This document shows positions 51,144-62,877 of a stretch of 64,000 nt of DNA, one piece after another (positions within the stretch are counted from its first letter, which is position 1; the number at the start of each line of letters is the position of its first letter). The notes below the pieces were generated by a model. The model was given only the letters and a program-made list of their open reading frames with translations, was not told the origin of the DNA and did not search any database. The translations under genes and the position numbers were made by a program. The stretch is from positions 19,840,001 through 19,904,000 of the forward strand of contig CM075101.1 of assembly GCA_037576195.1 (NCBI GenBank), written 5' to 3'. Source of the stretch: Phytoseiulus persimilis (Eukaryota > Arthropoda > Arachnida > Mesostigmata > Phytoseiidae).

Positions 51144-54100
51144 TTATAGAGCTACTTCCCAGACAATGAGGTGACTGAGGTCGGACTTGTCGGTCATATG
51201 TGTGGTATCGCTGGCGCTCGTTTCATCGCCGATCCGCAAATCGACGTAACCTTCACCACCGCTCAGCACGAACATACATCTGGCCGGTGGAGTTGTTCCA
51301 CCCTCGATCTGGGCGGCTGGGGACGTTGTGGAAATCATCCCACCCGTGCCGGGCACTCCGATTATGAAGCGGACGCTGTCTTTGTGACCATGGAACGAAA
51401 GCTGAGCCTGGCTGAGGTTGCAGTACGGTATGTTTTGATCGTCAATCCGGACGCAGGATCCTGGCACGGGAAGCGGCACATGAGGCGCAGGTAATGGCTG
51501 CTCGACAACCGGTGAGAGCGGAAGATCCGGCTGCTCATTTGCTGCGGTGCCCTCCTCAGCTTCGATGGATCTCTTCGGCGTAGATGATGCCATCGCTGCG
51601 CCTCGTCCCGTTGAGAACAATGGCAGGCTCAGAATCACTCCGTTTCCCGTACCGATCCACAGTCGATTGCAGGTGATCCCAATGCAAGTTATTCGCACAA
51701 AAGAGAATCCGAGCTTGCCAGTGCCTATCATTCGGCTGATGAGAGGCTCGATGTCTACATCCTACAACCAGAAAGAAGGCGATGTTCATTCACTCCCCCT
51801 GCTAATGTGAGCGAAGCACGAATCAATTTCCCTGAATGACTCCGCTGAGGGCAATAATTCTCACCTGAAGGTGTTGATGAGTCTTCGCATGATACAGTCG
51901 GAAAGTTGAGTCGGTCCGGATGGTTATCCACACTCCATCTCCTGCAGTGGCCATCTGTCGAACTTGACTTTCCTTCCGCGGATGAACGCTGAATTTGGTT
52001 TGAATCTGCAAACAGTCGACTCACAGCGTAAGCGCGGATCGGAGCCCGAGTCTCGGATAACTTCTCGTGACGGTTCCGCGTCACATCAGTCGCTTCGCGG
52101 TCGCGAAGACTTTCTGGGAGTACGCCGGAAGGATTACCTCGAGTGTTTCAGCGTTGATCACAGCCATGCAGTTCCTGAATCCACACCAGATGAATGTCTC
52201 GAGCACGACAGCAACACATCGGATGGAATGGTTGTCAGGACTCGGAGAAACCACGATTTCGCGATATTTATTCTCGCAAAACTCTTTCGTTTGGGGGTCA
52301 CGATGGAACACTGCCATGCGGCCGTTGGCAAGCGAACAAAATACACGACCACGATGGTGTACTATCGCCACAACCGAGTCTGACAAACGCACCTGGAACG
52401 TGCACGATGTCAATCGCCAACGCACTCCCGCTGTACCCTTGAGAATAAATTAAAAGGGCTCAAAGCTCACCTTCATGATGCAAGTACTCCAATCTGCCTT
52501 CGAGCTGTGAACGAATACTTGACCGTTCTGAGCACCCAACCACATTGTGGGCAACTGAGTGGACATTTTCTCTGTGGGTTCCGTGTCCTGTTGCTCTAGT
52601 GTATCGGCGCTTTCTGGCGGATCAGGTGAGGTTTGAGTGGGCGCCTCAGCCGGATCGTCCTCACTGAGTTTGAGGTCGTCTGGGAGAAGATCCGACACAG
52701 CATTCAGGCCGGGCTCTGCTTTGGTGACGATGCCAGAAGACGTCTCAGATGGATTCAGGGCTCGGATGCATGCAGTCAAGTAGGCTTCATCGCTCGGAAA
52801 ATCTGCGACAAACGGACTCGAGTTCCAGTCATGACTCCAAAAATGAATAAGCCTCATGAAACCTTGATCGAATGCAGCGCGTTTGTGAAAAACGACTCAC
52901 CATCGGTTTTTGTTCCGGGTACACTCTGAATGCAAAGTATAAGACTAGATCCGATTTTGAAAGTCTCGAGCACCTCTGCAGGGTTGTTGGCATCTATCAC
53001 AGAGACCTACACGAAGAAACGAAGGGTTAGAACGTTTTCAGTAACCAAGTTTGTTCGAACGGAAAATAACGGAATAGTTCACGAAAAACGGCGTATATAT
53101 GATTACACAAATGGCTTGTCACACAAACCTGGGAGAAACGATTTGGACATTAGAGCATATCCAAACCAGAGATGACATTGCCATCTCTGCGGGTGGGTCA
53201 TTCACTCCACGTGTCGGGGGATGGGGCGGTAAGTGAACTCCAGAAGCACACCACACCTTGATGGGAGAATCGCGTTTAGCCCCAAGATGATTTTGAGAGC
53301 CGTTGGCGGCTTCCAGCGAAATCACTGACCTTGAGCTGAGGGTTTGGATCTGACTGATCCAAGGGTCTGCAGAATACTGGCACGGGAACACTTTGAAGCG
53401 GATTTTGTCCATTCGCCGTCGGCAGCGACCAACCGTAAGCTTGCACGCGCCCGATGTCATCTTTCGCTACGTGAGCTGCAGATTCAATAAATTTTCGAAC
53501 TCCATGCCTCGAGCAGGCCCTCGATGTCTGGACAAATTCAGTGAGGGAAGATATGAACATTGGGACATGAGAATTGGTTTTCGTCGTCGACTGGAATTCT
53601 AGGATACCTTTGACTTTTTTCAGTTGATCTCGGCGTTCTTTCGCTTTTCTCTCAGAGATCCCGTCGCGTAATTGAATATTGTGTAGAGAGGCTTTGGTTT
53701 GAGGCTCCTTCTCACCCTGGGCGCCACCCGCTATCCCAGATGGTACAGACGACGGAGCTTTGTTCTTGTCTGACGCGAATAGATTGCTGAAGCTGGAATT
53801 AGAGATTGAAATTGATCATTGATGTTCGAAACACTGATGAGCCGATGACGACCAATGAGCTGGTCTCAGGGGGCCAGCTGATCGAGGATCGCCCACAGCC
53901 GGCTTATTCCACTTACTTTGGGCTACAAGTCCGAGAGAAAGCATGAATGAAGTTTAAAGAGTTATGATCGATAGTATCCCGTCTTTGGTTTGGGTTAATT
54001 GCCTGGCCACGAGTTTCACGGAAGGTGAAGGAAGGAGGAGAAGAACCACCTCCCATCGTGTGGTTATCAACTCACAATTTGAAAATGCCTCCTCCTCCAG

Positions 54101-56896
54101 TTCCGGGTTTGTCGAATGAGGATTCCGTTAGCTTCGTGGCTCGGAGAGTTTCCGACCATCGAACAGCCTCTTGGAGCTCCAACAAACGATCCTTGTACTG
54201 ATTCTTCTCCATGATGACACGCGCCATTTCAAATCTTGTGAAACGTTTCCTGTGAGCCAGTGGGACAGCGTTGTCCTGCTGCTCTCGTTCGGCATGGAGG
54301 TTCTCCATAGCTTCCTGTGATCAATTCTTGGTTAGTCCCGGTACGATTCGAATGATTATATTCTGGTCTGAAAATTCGTTCAGAACGACTCGCCTTGAGC
54401 TTCTTGACTTCCGATTCCAGCATTTCGATTTTTTCTTTGCCGGCCTCTCGTTGCAGTTCCGACTGTTGCAACTGGTTTTCGGCGATTTCTTTCTCAGAGG
54501 TCAGCAAATCGACGCGGGCGATCAAATCATCCTTCACGATGTTCAGGGCGTTTCTAAGGAGAAAAACGAAGTATGAATCGAAAGGTTTGATGCTTGGAAC
54601 TCATCCGACAGAGCATGGTCTTCCGTGACTTACTTCGTGGCCAGAAGCTCGATGTTCTCCAGAATGATGTTCTCAACTTCTTTTCCCATGCCGAATAAGT
54701 TGTCGCTGACTGTAAGGTAGAACAACACCTCATGTGAATCGGACCATGAATATTTCACTGACTCTAATCATCCAAATGGCCGGCTAGTTCAAATGGCGCC
54801 GGATGAATGAATGAGCATGGCATCGCTCTTCCGAGCTCCGCAAACGCATATTGGCCCCCATTCCATTATCTCGATGACATATCTCGAGTGAAATGTGACG
54901 AGCGAGATAACGAAATGTTCTCCCTCGGCATGAAAAAAAAAAGTATCCACATGCTGTCGCCATCCAAGCCTGATCCTGCCCAGAGATCGCGCAGGCGAAA
55001 GGAACCCACCTGATGAGGCGAACTCCGCTGGATCAACCATACCTCCTGAACGCCGCATGTATTTGTAATTCCAGGTCAGTAACAGAGCGAAGATGCATGC
55101 AAGCTTCCCGCGTCGGGAATGTGTCAGTCAAAGTCTCACCTGCTCCGATATCGTAGCCATCTTCGTCTTTGAGACGCTCCTCGTTTTCGGAAAACTTGCA
55201 TTCTTGGTAGAGAGTATTGGGCCTCCGAACTTTTGTGTTATCCAGCATGGGCTCGACCTAGAATTCATTGGAGACTTCTGGTTATACGACAGTATGATGG
55301 GCAGAGCACGCCTGATCTCGAGCTGCTGATTCCTGCAATGTCTGAGCCCAGAAATCCGGCGAGAATCGCCGGTTTCAATGAACTAAAGAACGCCTCCGCT
55401 GCCGCTCACTACGCTGCCGGGCCGTTGATTAGATACCGAACATGAGGAAAACGGGAGGCACATTCGTCCGAGGAAGCCTCCTGGACACAGCCTGAGACTC
55501 ACCGCTGTGCTGTTGGAGGGTTGGCTAAGCGCTTCACTCATGGAGAGATCTTTATCCGGTGAAAACTGCTCGAGTTTCCAACCCGTTTGTAGTTCTTCTG
55601 GGGACCTGATATCGGCAGTCACCGCGGCCAGCCTGCTGTGGTTCGAAATCGAATTCAGTACATTATTGTGGTCTCCCGCGGATTTGCACCTCGAGAGATC
55701 AAGCTGATGTCCATCGCTGAGCTACATATTTCATTCCTGGATAGAAAACAGTTCAAGATTCGAACCTGGCAGCCTCGACTGGTGTCGTGACCTGCTTTTG
55801 ATTTTGACTCGCCCCGAAAAGAATTTTCGTTTTCTCGACGTAATCGAAATGCGTTTTGAACAGCTCCGTGTACCGATCATGGAGTTTCGCGTATTCTTTT
55901 TTCATTTCAGTTTCTTTGTCTTCCAAGCGAGAGGCGTGATCCGCCGAGCTCTTCGCTTTCATTTCAAGCATCCGCACGATGCTCTCGAGGCTCTCGACCT
56001 GTCGAATCCGCAAGCATTAAACTATCAGACGAGGAATTCGCAGAAATATGCTCAATAATAGGTTTGGCAAATCGTCCGGGACGAAGTGACAATTCACCAC
56101 CTTTGACTGTAGATCGTTCCTGTCTTCTTCGGATGCATATTCGATTTCCAAAAGTTTTTGTTCAGACGCTTTCCGAAGACACTTCTCCCGCTCATATTGC
56201 GTAGCCAGCTGCTCATTGTCCTCTTTGACCAATTCCAGCTCGACCTGATGAGATTCTTAATTGCGGCTCAACTCGTCTGGCATGGAGGGTTCTTCATATC
56301 GAGAATGGCTTTCAACATATCTCATCCATGAGTCTGCTCACCTGGTGTTCCTGATTTTCGATACCGGATAGATCCAAACTCTCTAAAACGTTGACCACGA
56401 GTGGCATCAGGTTTTGACCACATCCTGATCATATTTTTCCATCATCCGTTCGAACTCGGCATAGATATCTCGAGCCAAATTTTCCACTTTTTCCGACATG
56501 ACCTGGAAGACGGAGGGGAAACTCAGGACGAGAGAAGCCACCTTCAACTTTAGGGAAACCGAGCGAACCTCGAACCGTATGTCACGGTTCCCAAAGGTCA
56601 GAAGCTTGTTCCACATGAGCCATGGAGCCCATCTCAAAGACCACAGCGAGAGAATCCATCCGAAGGTCCGGGAGGATTCCCACAACAGATTGTCCCGAGA
56701 GTACACTCTTTCCTGGCACCGTGGCTCGGACGGTACACGGTAGATTATCTAACATACTGTAGAGAAACCCAGGACTCGCAGTTGTGCCCTCAAAGTCGCG
56801 GCCCCTCGAACTTACATCCTGGCTGCCTGTAGACCCTTCATGGGTGGTTTCCGTCGCATCGCTCCCATACACAACTTCTTCTTGAGAGTTCTCCAT
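51144..56896 (-). CDS. syd: JIP3/4 (Sunday driver/SPAG9) kinesin-dynein scaffold, with a one-base frameshift
   Basis: Homologue of JIP3 (MAPK8IP3), JIP4 (SPAG9) and Drosophila Sunday driver, adaptors linking cargo, JNK signalling, kinesin-1 and dynein. Eighteen exons: 56816-56896, 56342-56502, 56101-56244, 55766-55998, 55503-55635, 55140-55257, 55010-55045, 54634-54709, 54394-54553, 54076-54314, 53608-53792, 53330-53475, 53140-53256, 52901-53006, 52471-52802, 52138-52392, 51865-52005 and 51144-51761. They sum to 3281 nt, one short of 1094 codons. The missing base falls in exon 2 (56412-56415) between VVK and [12 protein letters not shown] of the RH1 domain. RH1: [20 protein letters not shown]. 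Coiled coil/RH2: [39 protein letters not shown]. The WD40-like C-terminus has [54 protein letters not shown] and LIVWEVAL. The intron after exon 9 has a GC-AG end. The 53139/53007 junction (gtttct donor) is weakest. Confidence 0.93.
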
Positions 56897-59367
56897 ACTT
56901 GCGAAGTGGACAGATAGAGAACTTGCGAATTCAGTTTCAGGCTAGACGGACTGTGTGATCTTCAGCTCTACACGCGGAACCCTGGGCAACATCATCGCAC
57001 GGGAGCACTGTCGCCTCTGGTCACTCTCTGGCCGACTTGCAATGCACCACAGTTATCTCCGAACTTGTCAGTTGTTTTCCTGATCTTGCCATCAATGTTT
57101 ACATCGGAGTTGGCACACCTTGTTCGTCGTCAGTCGTCGGCCACAGTGGAAACTCGCACACGGACTAGACACGCTGCGCAGTAGGGCGGTGTGTAGGTGC
57201 GCCAAAACGGATCTGAAGTCGACTCGAAAATTGAGGGGAACTCGAATCGATTGCTCGCGGCCGTGATCCGTTTACTTACCGATCCGCTGATTTTCCTCGG
57301 GATCATCGCTCGATGAGGCGGAGATCAGAGAACTCGGGTGCCCTGAGTAGCCAGTCTCAGCAGCAAAGATTACCTAATGATGGCTCGCTTCGAGTCGGAA
57401 TACCGATTAAACCCGCGTGATCACGACGAGAACAGACGCAGAACATGGGGTCGGATGGTTGGGATCGGTTCGAGGGTGAGATTCCACGAGTTCGAATCTT
57501 TGTCGAAAATCTATCGTCAAGATATCAGGATGATGCGCGATTGAAGTCGCGAGAGCTTCTAATGAGGTTGCGGCTCACGATCGGGAATGATTTCGGCTCA
57601 TATCGAGATGGGAATTAATCCTAGTCCTTGCTTACACGAGTCAGTGTTCAGCAGCACCCTCACATCATTCATAACGGCCATGGGCTCGCCATGTGAGGGT
57701 ATTTCAGCGCAAGTCGATCTAGGCGCGGAACTGATATGAGCGCATCGATCCATATGAGAGTCGGATATTCATATTTAGTCATCAAGTATTCAATGCGGTT
57801 CTCTTGCTTATGATCATTGAGTCTCGTTTCAGAGCATGATTAGTTCGAGTGCAGGTTCGATTTGGACGCAGGACTGATTTAGGCGCAGCGGGTTCAGCGG
57901 GCTGTGGCGAGTGTGAAGTAGAATCTCCAGCGAGAGAGCTCACCATATTCGCTCACTAGCCCCTCTTTGATTCCCTCAGTACGCAAATTTCCCGCACAAT
58001 ATGTGCTTGAGGCGCAGAATATTCGTTCGAGCTGAAGGCTTCCACCTACGGATGGGCACGAATATCTTTGTTCCTGCGCTTTGTTCATTTATCGGCATGA
58101 ACTATGAGCTTGCGACAGGCGAGCGTCAATCACGCTCAAATAAACCCTGCACCCGAACCGCTGAATCATGGAGAAATGGTTTATCAAACAGGTGTACATC
58201 ATCGAGTCAATACACATTATTGATGTATGTTTGATGCATTATTGATCGTGTTGGATTCACTGAGAATGGTGCCCACACACATTTTTCTGTCGTAGTGATT
58301 TTGTTAGCACTCGACTTTGGAGGGTGAAGGGAGGTGCAATGGATGTAAACCACAAGATCAGAAGCGATGTCCCACGTCTTCCATACATTCTGAAATCCTA
58401 CGCTGCAGGTCGACCCTGCTCATAGCAGTTCCGCAGGAGGAGCCCCCTGCCAAGAGCCACGACTTTATGGCTTCAAGTCTGCTACTTCGCGGACGACTCC
58501 TGTTTAAGAAATCTCGGGCGTTTTCTACAAAATATGAGAAGAAGATAGGAGTATGAGTGGAGATCAGATCTCGGGTTATCCTCGTGAAAACTTCAGTATC
58601 TTAGCACCCCCGCGAAGCTATCGCAGAAGCCAGGAGCAGCCGCCGAGTGAGATTATCCTTATCAAATCAACAGGTTTTCCGCTGCATAGAGAAGACAGAA
58701 CAGACATAAGTGACTTCATCGGTTGCTCACTTGTAGATCGTGATTCTCGTAGACTGATTCAGGAGGCGTCGTTTAGGTACTTTCTCAACCCCGAAGAGCG
58801 GGGAGCGTTGTTAGAGCCTTCCGTCACGCTCGGCTCGAGATTTATTGGCGCCATTCCGCGGATAGCATCGAATCCCTCCGTTAAACGGAAAATACTGTGG
58901 ATCCGACTTCCTCCTCATAGAGATCAGTTTCCCTAAATCAGAGACTCGAGGGACGCGGCGGTTTCTCATTCTCATGCGGAATCAGATGCGCTCACTGTAG
59001 AGTGCTAACTTCTTGTGGAGCTTATCGCCGATCAGCAACGAATGCCACGCTGTTTCTCAACACGATAGACGGTGCCCCTATGTTTCTTATTTCCACACAG
59101 TTCTCTCTTTATTCGTCGAAACAAATATAGATTCATTTATATATAATATATACTCTCACCGAATTGTTCTGATGCGTTATCCGTATTCCGGTTGGTTATG
59201 CCTCGAATACGGATTCTCGCCACGGTCTTCAACCGGCTTTTGTGCCTGACGAAAAACAGCACGCTGATTGATTGTGATTCCATGAAGTCTCCCAATGAGC
59301 GTCTCGAAATGTTTACACAGAGCGAAATGGCGTCCAGTGTCGCCTGGGAATGATTGCTGCAGCCCTC
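56897..59367. other. JIP3/4 upstream region and TBC1D9 3' flank
   Basis: About 2.5 kb between two minus-strand genes. It should contain the JIP3/4 promoter and 5' UTR and the TBC1D9 3' UTR. A plus-strand frame of 127 codons (58553-58936), overlapping a 79-codon frame just upstream, is the longest, with no recognised motif. Nothing else supports a gene. Confidence 0.45.
59108..59113 (-). terminator. Poly(A) signal AATAAA, TBC1D9-like gene
   Basis: Minus-strand AATAAA about 255 bp after the stop at 59368, at the edge of an AT-rich stretch. Confidence 0.5.
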
Positions 59368-62300
59368 CTAGCGTAGACTCTTCTTCATATCTGCCAAAGT
59401 CTCAGAGAGAGGCAGTTTCATTGAGAAATAATTGCACAAGGTGTCATCAATTCTGAGAGTGTCTCGGAATTGACTGAATGACAAATACCACTGAGTGTTC
59501 CACCTTTGACGTGTTTTCGGGTCTTCTTGCTCTCCGCCGATATTGTCAGCGTCCCGGCCAGGAGGCTTCTGAATTTTCTGTTGGAGTTCGCCCGTTTGCA
59601 GGAGTATGTTGCTCATGGTGGCGAGCGACTTGACGAAGTCGTCCTCTCTCTTTCGTTTCATGAAGAGCCGGTGAAGACTGGTGAACATGGCCATGAACTG
59701 TTTCTGGTTCATGTCAGGGAGTTCTTGGAAAATTTCGTCTAAATTGATGGACGGTATGCGTTGAGTTCCGCCTGACCAAACACCGGTTTGTTGGCGACTC
59801 CAAATGAGAGCGTCCAGAAGCGACGAGTGGGTGTACGATGACAGGTTCTTGAACTCCGGGTTGCGTTCGTCTTCTGCAACTTTCGCGAAGTACTCCTCGG
59901 CATCGGCGGCAGTCTCAGTATCGTCATTCAACTGCTCGAACATATTGGGTTCGTCAGCCACGGCGGACTTCACCAGATGGGCGGAATATATAAGGCCTAA
60001 GCGATGCTCCAGATCTCCATAGCAAAGTACGGCCATGAGTTGGCACAGCTCACGGAAATTAATGAAATCATCTTCATTCTCGTCGAAGAGATGAAAAAAT
60101 CTCAGCATCAGACTCTCGGGCTGGTCCCCAGTAAACCACATGTCGACGCAAATTTTCTCATAAAGCTTTTTGAAATGATAAAAGTCCAATTTGTACTGTT
60201 CGTATATTGGCAGCAGCGGATCGGCTCTCGCAGGTGGGCCGTGATGATCGGGTTTCCGACATTTGAGTTGCTGTTCCTTCTTAACGAGGTAGAGGAGCTC
60301 CAAGGCGTCGCTCTCCTTCAAGAGTTGCTTCAACATAAGATCGGAGTTCAGCGAACGCAGAACTTGCGACGTCGACTGCTCATCCAGCTGTTTCACTACC
60401 TGACGCCGGTGCTTGTCGCGCAGTTTTCCAATCATTTCTTCGCTGATGAAGCTGTAATGTCGATAGGCAAAATCCAACACGTCGCTGATATCCGGAGTTT
60501 CGTTGGCGTTCGTATCGGTGTCGGTCGGAACCATAACAGTGCTTTGTTTGTTCAAGACAATCGGTCCATATTTGTTTGTGATGCCAGCCAGAAAGTTATT
60601 AAGCTTTGCTAACGCTAAGCCGTCATCCTTGGCTTCGATCAGTGTAAATTTGTTCTTATGAAGAATCGTCAGAGCCACCTGGAATATAACGACTGGTCAT
60701 CCTGGTGCCGATAGAGCTCGATCGGACTAACCCGTTGATAACTGATGACGGGGTATTCCCGTAATCTAGTCACGATCTACTGGAACAACAGCAGCAAAAT
60801 ACCTGGAAAATGATCTTGGGTCCATCATAGAAGAAGCAATCCATTATCTGAACGACGGCTTCGAAGGGAATCACGCTCAGGAAAAGCGTCAGGAACCAAG
60901 AGATCGATATCATAGATAAGATTCCGAGGTTTGTCAGCTGATCATGAAGCTGAGAGAGATGGTCTTTCACCAGTTCTTGCAAGACGCGCTGATCGATCTG
61001 GGCGCCGATCACCTGCAATGCAATGCAAATCTATCAGTCGTCGAACTTGATGAGATTCCGAAAAGGAGCACTCCGGATAGCCAGCGATCGACTCACCTTC
61101 GTGTTGTAATAGAAAGGCAGCAATCTCTCACAAATGGCCACAAGAAGCCAAAAAGCCTCTTCCTCCCCGTTGTAGAGTAGGAGCACGCTGCAAACGATGT
61201 TCATGGCCTGACAGTAACCGATATCTGGATTTTTGAAGGCGTACGCGTTGAGCACTCGACGAAGGGCGTCAATCCCTACTTCGTTCTGGTACGCTGGATG
61301 CTCCGGCAAAGACCGATGCAGATCCCGTTCGATTTCATCAGCAGTGTTAGAAATCTTCGACTGACTCGCCTCCACCAGGACCTGGTAGTGACCAGGGTGC
61401 AGCTGCATCTCGTTGAGAGCTCCGGAGTACAACATCCAAATTTCCCCACGGAATTTATCCGGTATCCCGTTCAGAACGAGTTGCATAGTTTCATGCGTTC
61501 TATACGTACTGACTCCTTTGCCATAGTTGATGAAGTGTTGTTCCCACAACTCACACTGCTGCTGCATCCTGGCTGCTCCGGCCTCGGTGTAATTCAGTGG
61601 GAATAGTTGAACTAACGGTTGCGTGTTCCATCGAACCCGCAATTTGGGCTCTCCGATAGGCGACTGTATGATCTCTGTCGGCGGCAACTTTGCAACAATT
61701 CACTTATTTTCGTGATAACGAATTCGAGGTCAACCTTGTCGATTTCTGAGAACATGATCGTGTTGTTATCCTTACAGCTGACCAAAATACCGTTCTGTTT
61801 CGAACCGAAGGTCAAAACTGTCTTCTCTGTGGCGTTCACGTTGCGTAGGGGTATGATGAGGCGCACGAGGTTCCGTACACCGCTGTCGAAGCACAAATAG
61901 TTTCGCGAGAAATACAGGGTTCCCCAAGCCGTCTTCTTGTCGTAGGGAGTGAACATACTGCACTCGAGACTCCCATCGAGTCTCTCATCCTTTGGAAGTC
62001 GAAATTTCAGCTGGTATGACTCAGACTGCGCTCGAACGTCCAAATCCCTCTTCACGAGCGAACCTTTCCGCACATTCTTCGCCAAACGGCTGAAAAGCGT
62101 GGGGTCCTCTTCATAGGTTTCGTCGGAGATAATCTGACGCATAGCAAGGTTAGCCAACTGATCCATCAGTTTGAAGGTGTCCTTGATGGACCTGAAAATC
62201 GAGAACTGATACTCCTTGTCGTCTCGCGTGACAACTCTTATCGATTCGGGTAGGAGGAAGTTCCGGCTTTTTTCCAGGACGCTGACCTCGGTCCAACGCA

Positions 62301-62877
62301 GAATGATCTTGGTTTCTTGACCGAAAAGGTACGAGTAGAAACACATCGTGTTCAACGACAGATACAGCCATCCCATCTGTGGCAGCTTCCGGACCATCAG
62401 GCTACATGCATAGTAATTAACAAGTTTCTCCTCGGGCATGTCGAAACACTCGCGGAAACTGTTCACTGTTGTTTGAAACTCGGGATCTGTGGTGTCGACA
62501 GCGCCGTGTGACTGCACGTACTGCATGAGCATGGAATCAACTTTGCATTTGACGATTTCTGTCATCTGATCTTCTCCGTCGCATTGTTCCAAAGTCGGCG
62601 ACAGATTCTCTTCAAGCCATTGCCAATCCTTTTCAATTTCTTCGATACTGAACGCCTCTGCCACGCACCAGCTCACTTCCGAGCTGGGAGTGTGATGGAT
62701 AACTCGGAAAGGTGCAGGTTTCTTGTTGAAGAGGATCGAGTCCACCGTACTGAGAAAGACCGACGGCACACCTCGAGCTCCATGCCCTTTGCGTCGTTGC
62801 AGAGAGAAGAACTTCGACTTCTTCTCCATGGTCCATAGACCGGACGCTATGAGGATTTCTCGAGCTTTCACCCACAT
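59368..62877 (-). CDS. TBC1D9: TBC1D9/TBC1D8-type RabGAP with GRAM domains and EF-hand, with a probable one-base frameshift
   Basis: GTPase-activating protein for Rab GTPases in membrane traffic. Exons: 61097-62877, 60803-61012 and 59368-60678. I start at the Met at 62877 (MWVKAREILIASGLW) because it matches the family N-terminus; the frame is open further upstream. Two GRAM domains: LVNYYACSLMVRKLPQMGWL onward and FRLPKDERLDGSLECSMFTP onward. The TBC domain keeps both catalytic signatures, the Arg finger in IERDLHRSLPEH and the Gln in IGYCQAMNIV. An EF-hand loop (DENEDDFINFRE) lies in the last exon. Lengths sum to 3302 nt, one base short of 1101 codons. The frame breaks after ISELLQ (plus 61689-61691) and resumes one base out at KLPPTEIIQSP. 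With that base the protein is about 1100 aa, near TBC1D8 (1140). Family members are cytosolic or endosomal. Confidence 0.93.

Noticed and set aside
58553..58936. 127-codon plus-strand frame starting at an ATG overlapping the stop of the previous frame
   Set aside because: No family motif, no splice or poly(A) context, and ATGA overlaps have no meaning for eukaryotic genes.
60004..60612. 202-codon plus-strand frame
   Set aside because: Antisense of the conserved TBC1D9 EF-hand exon, with no motif of its own.
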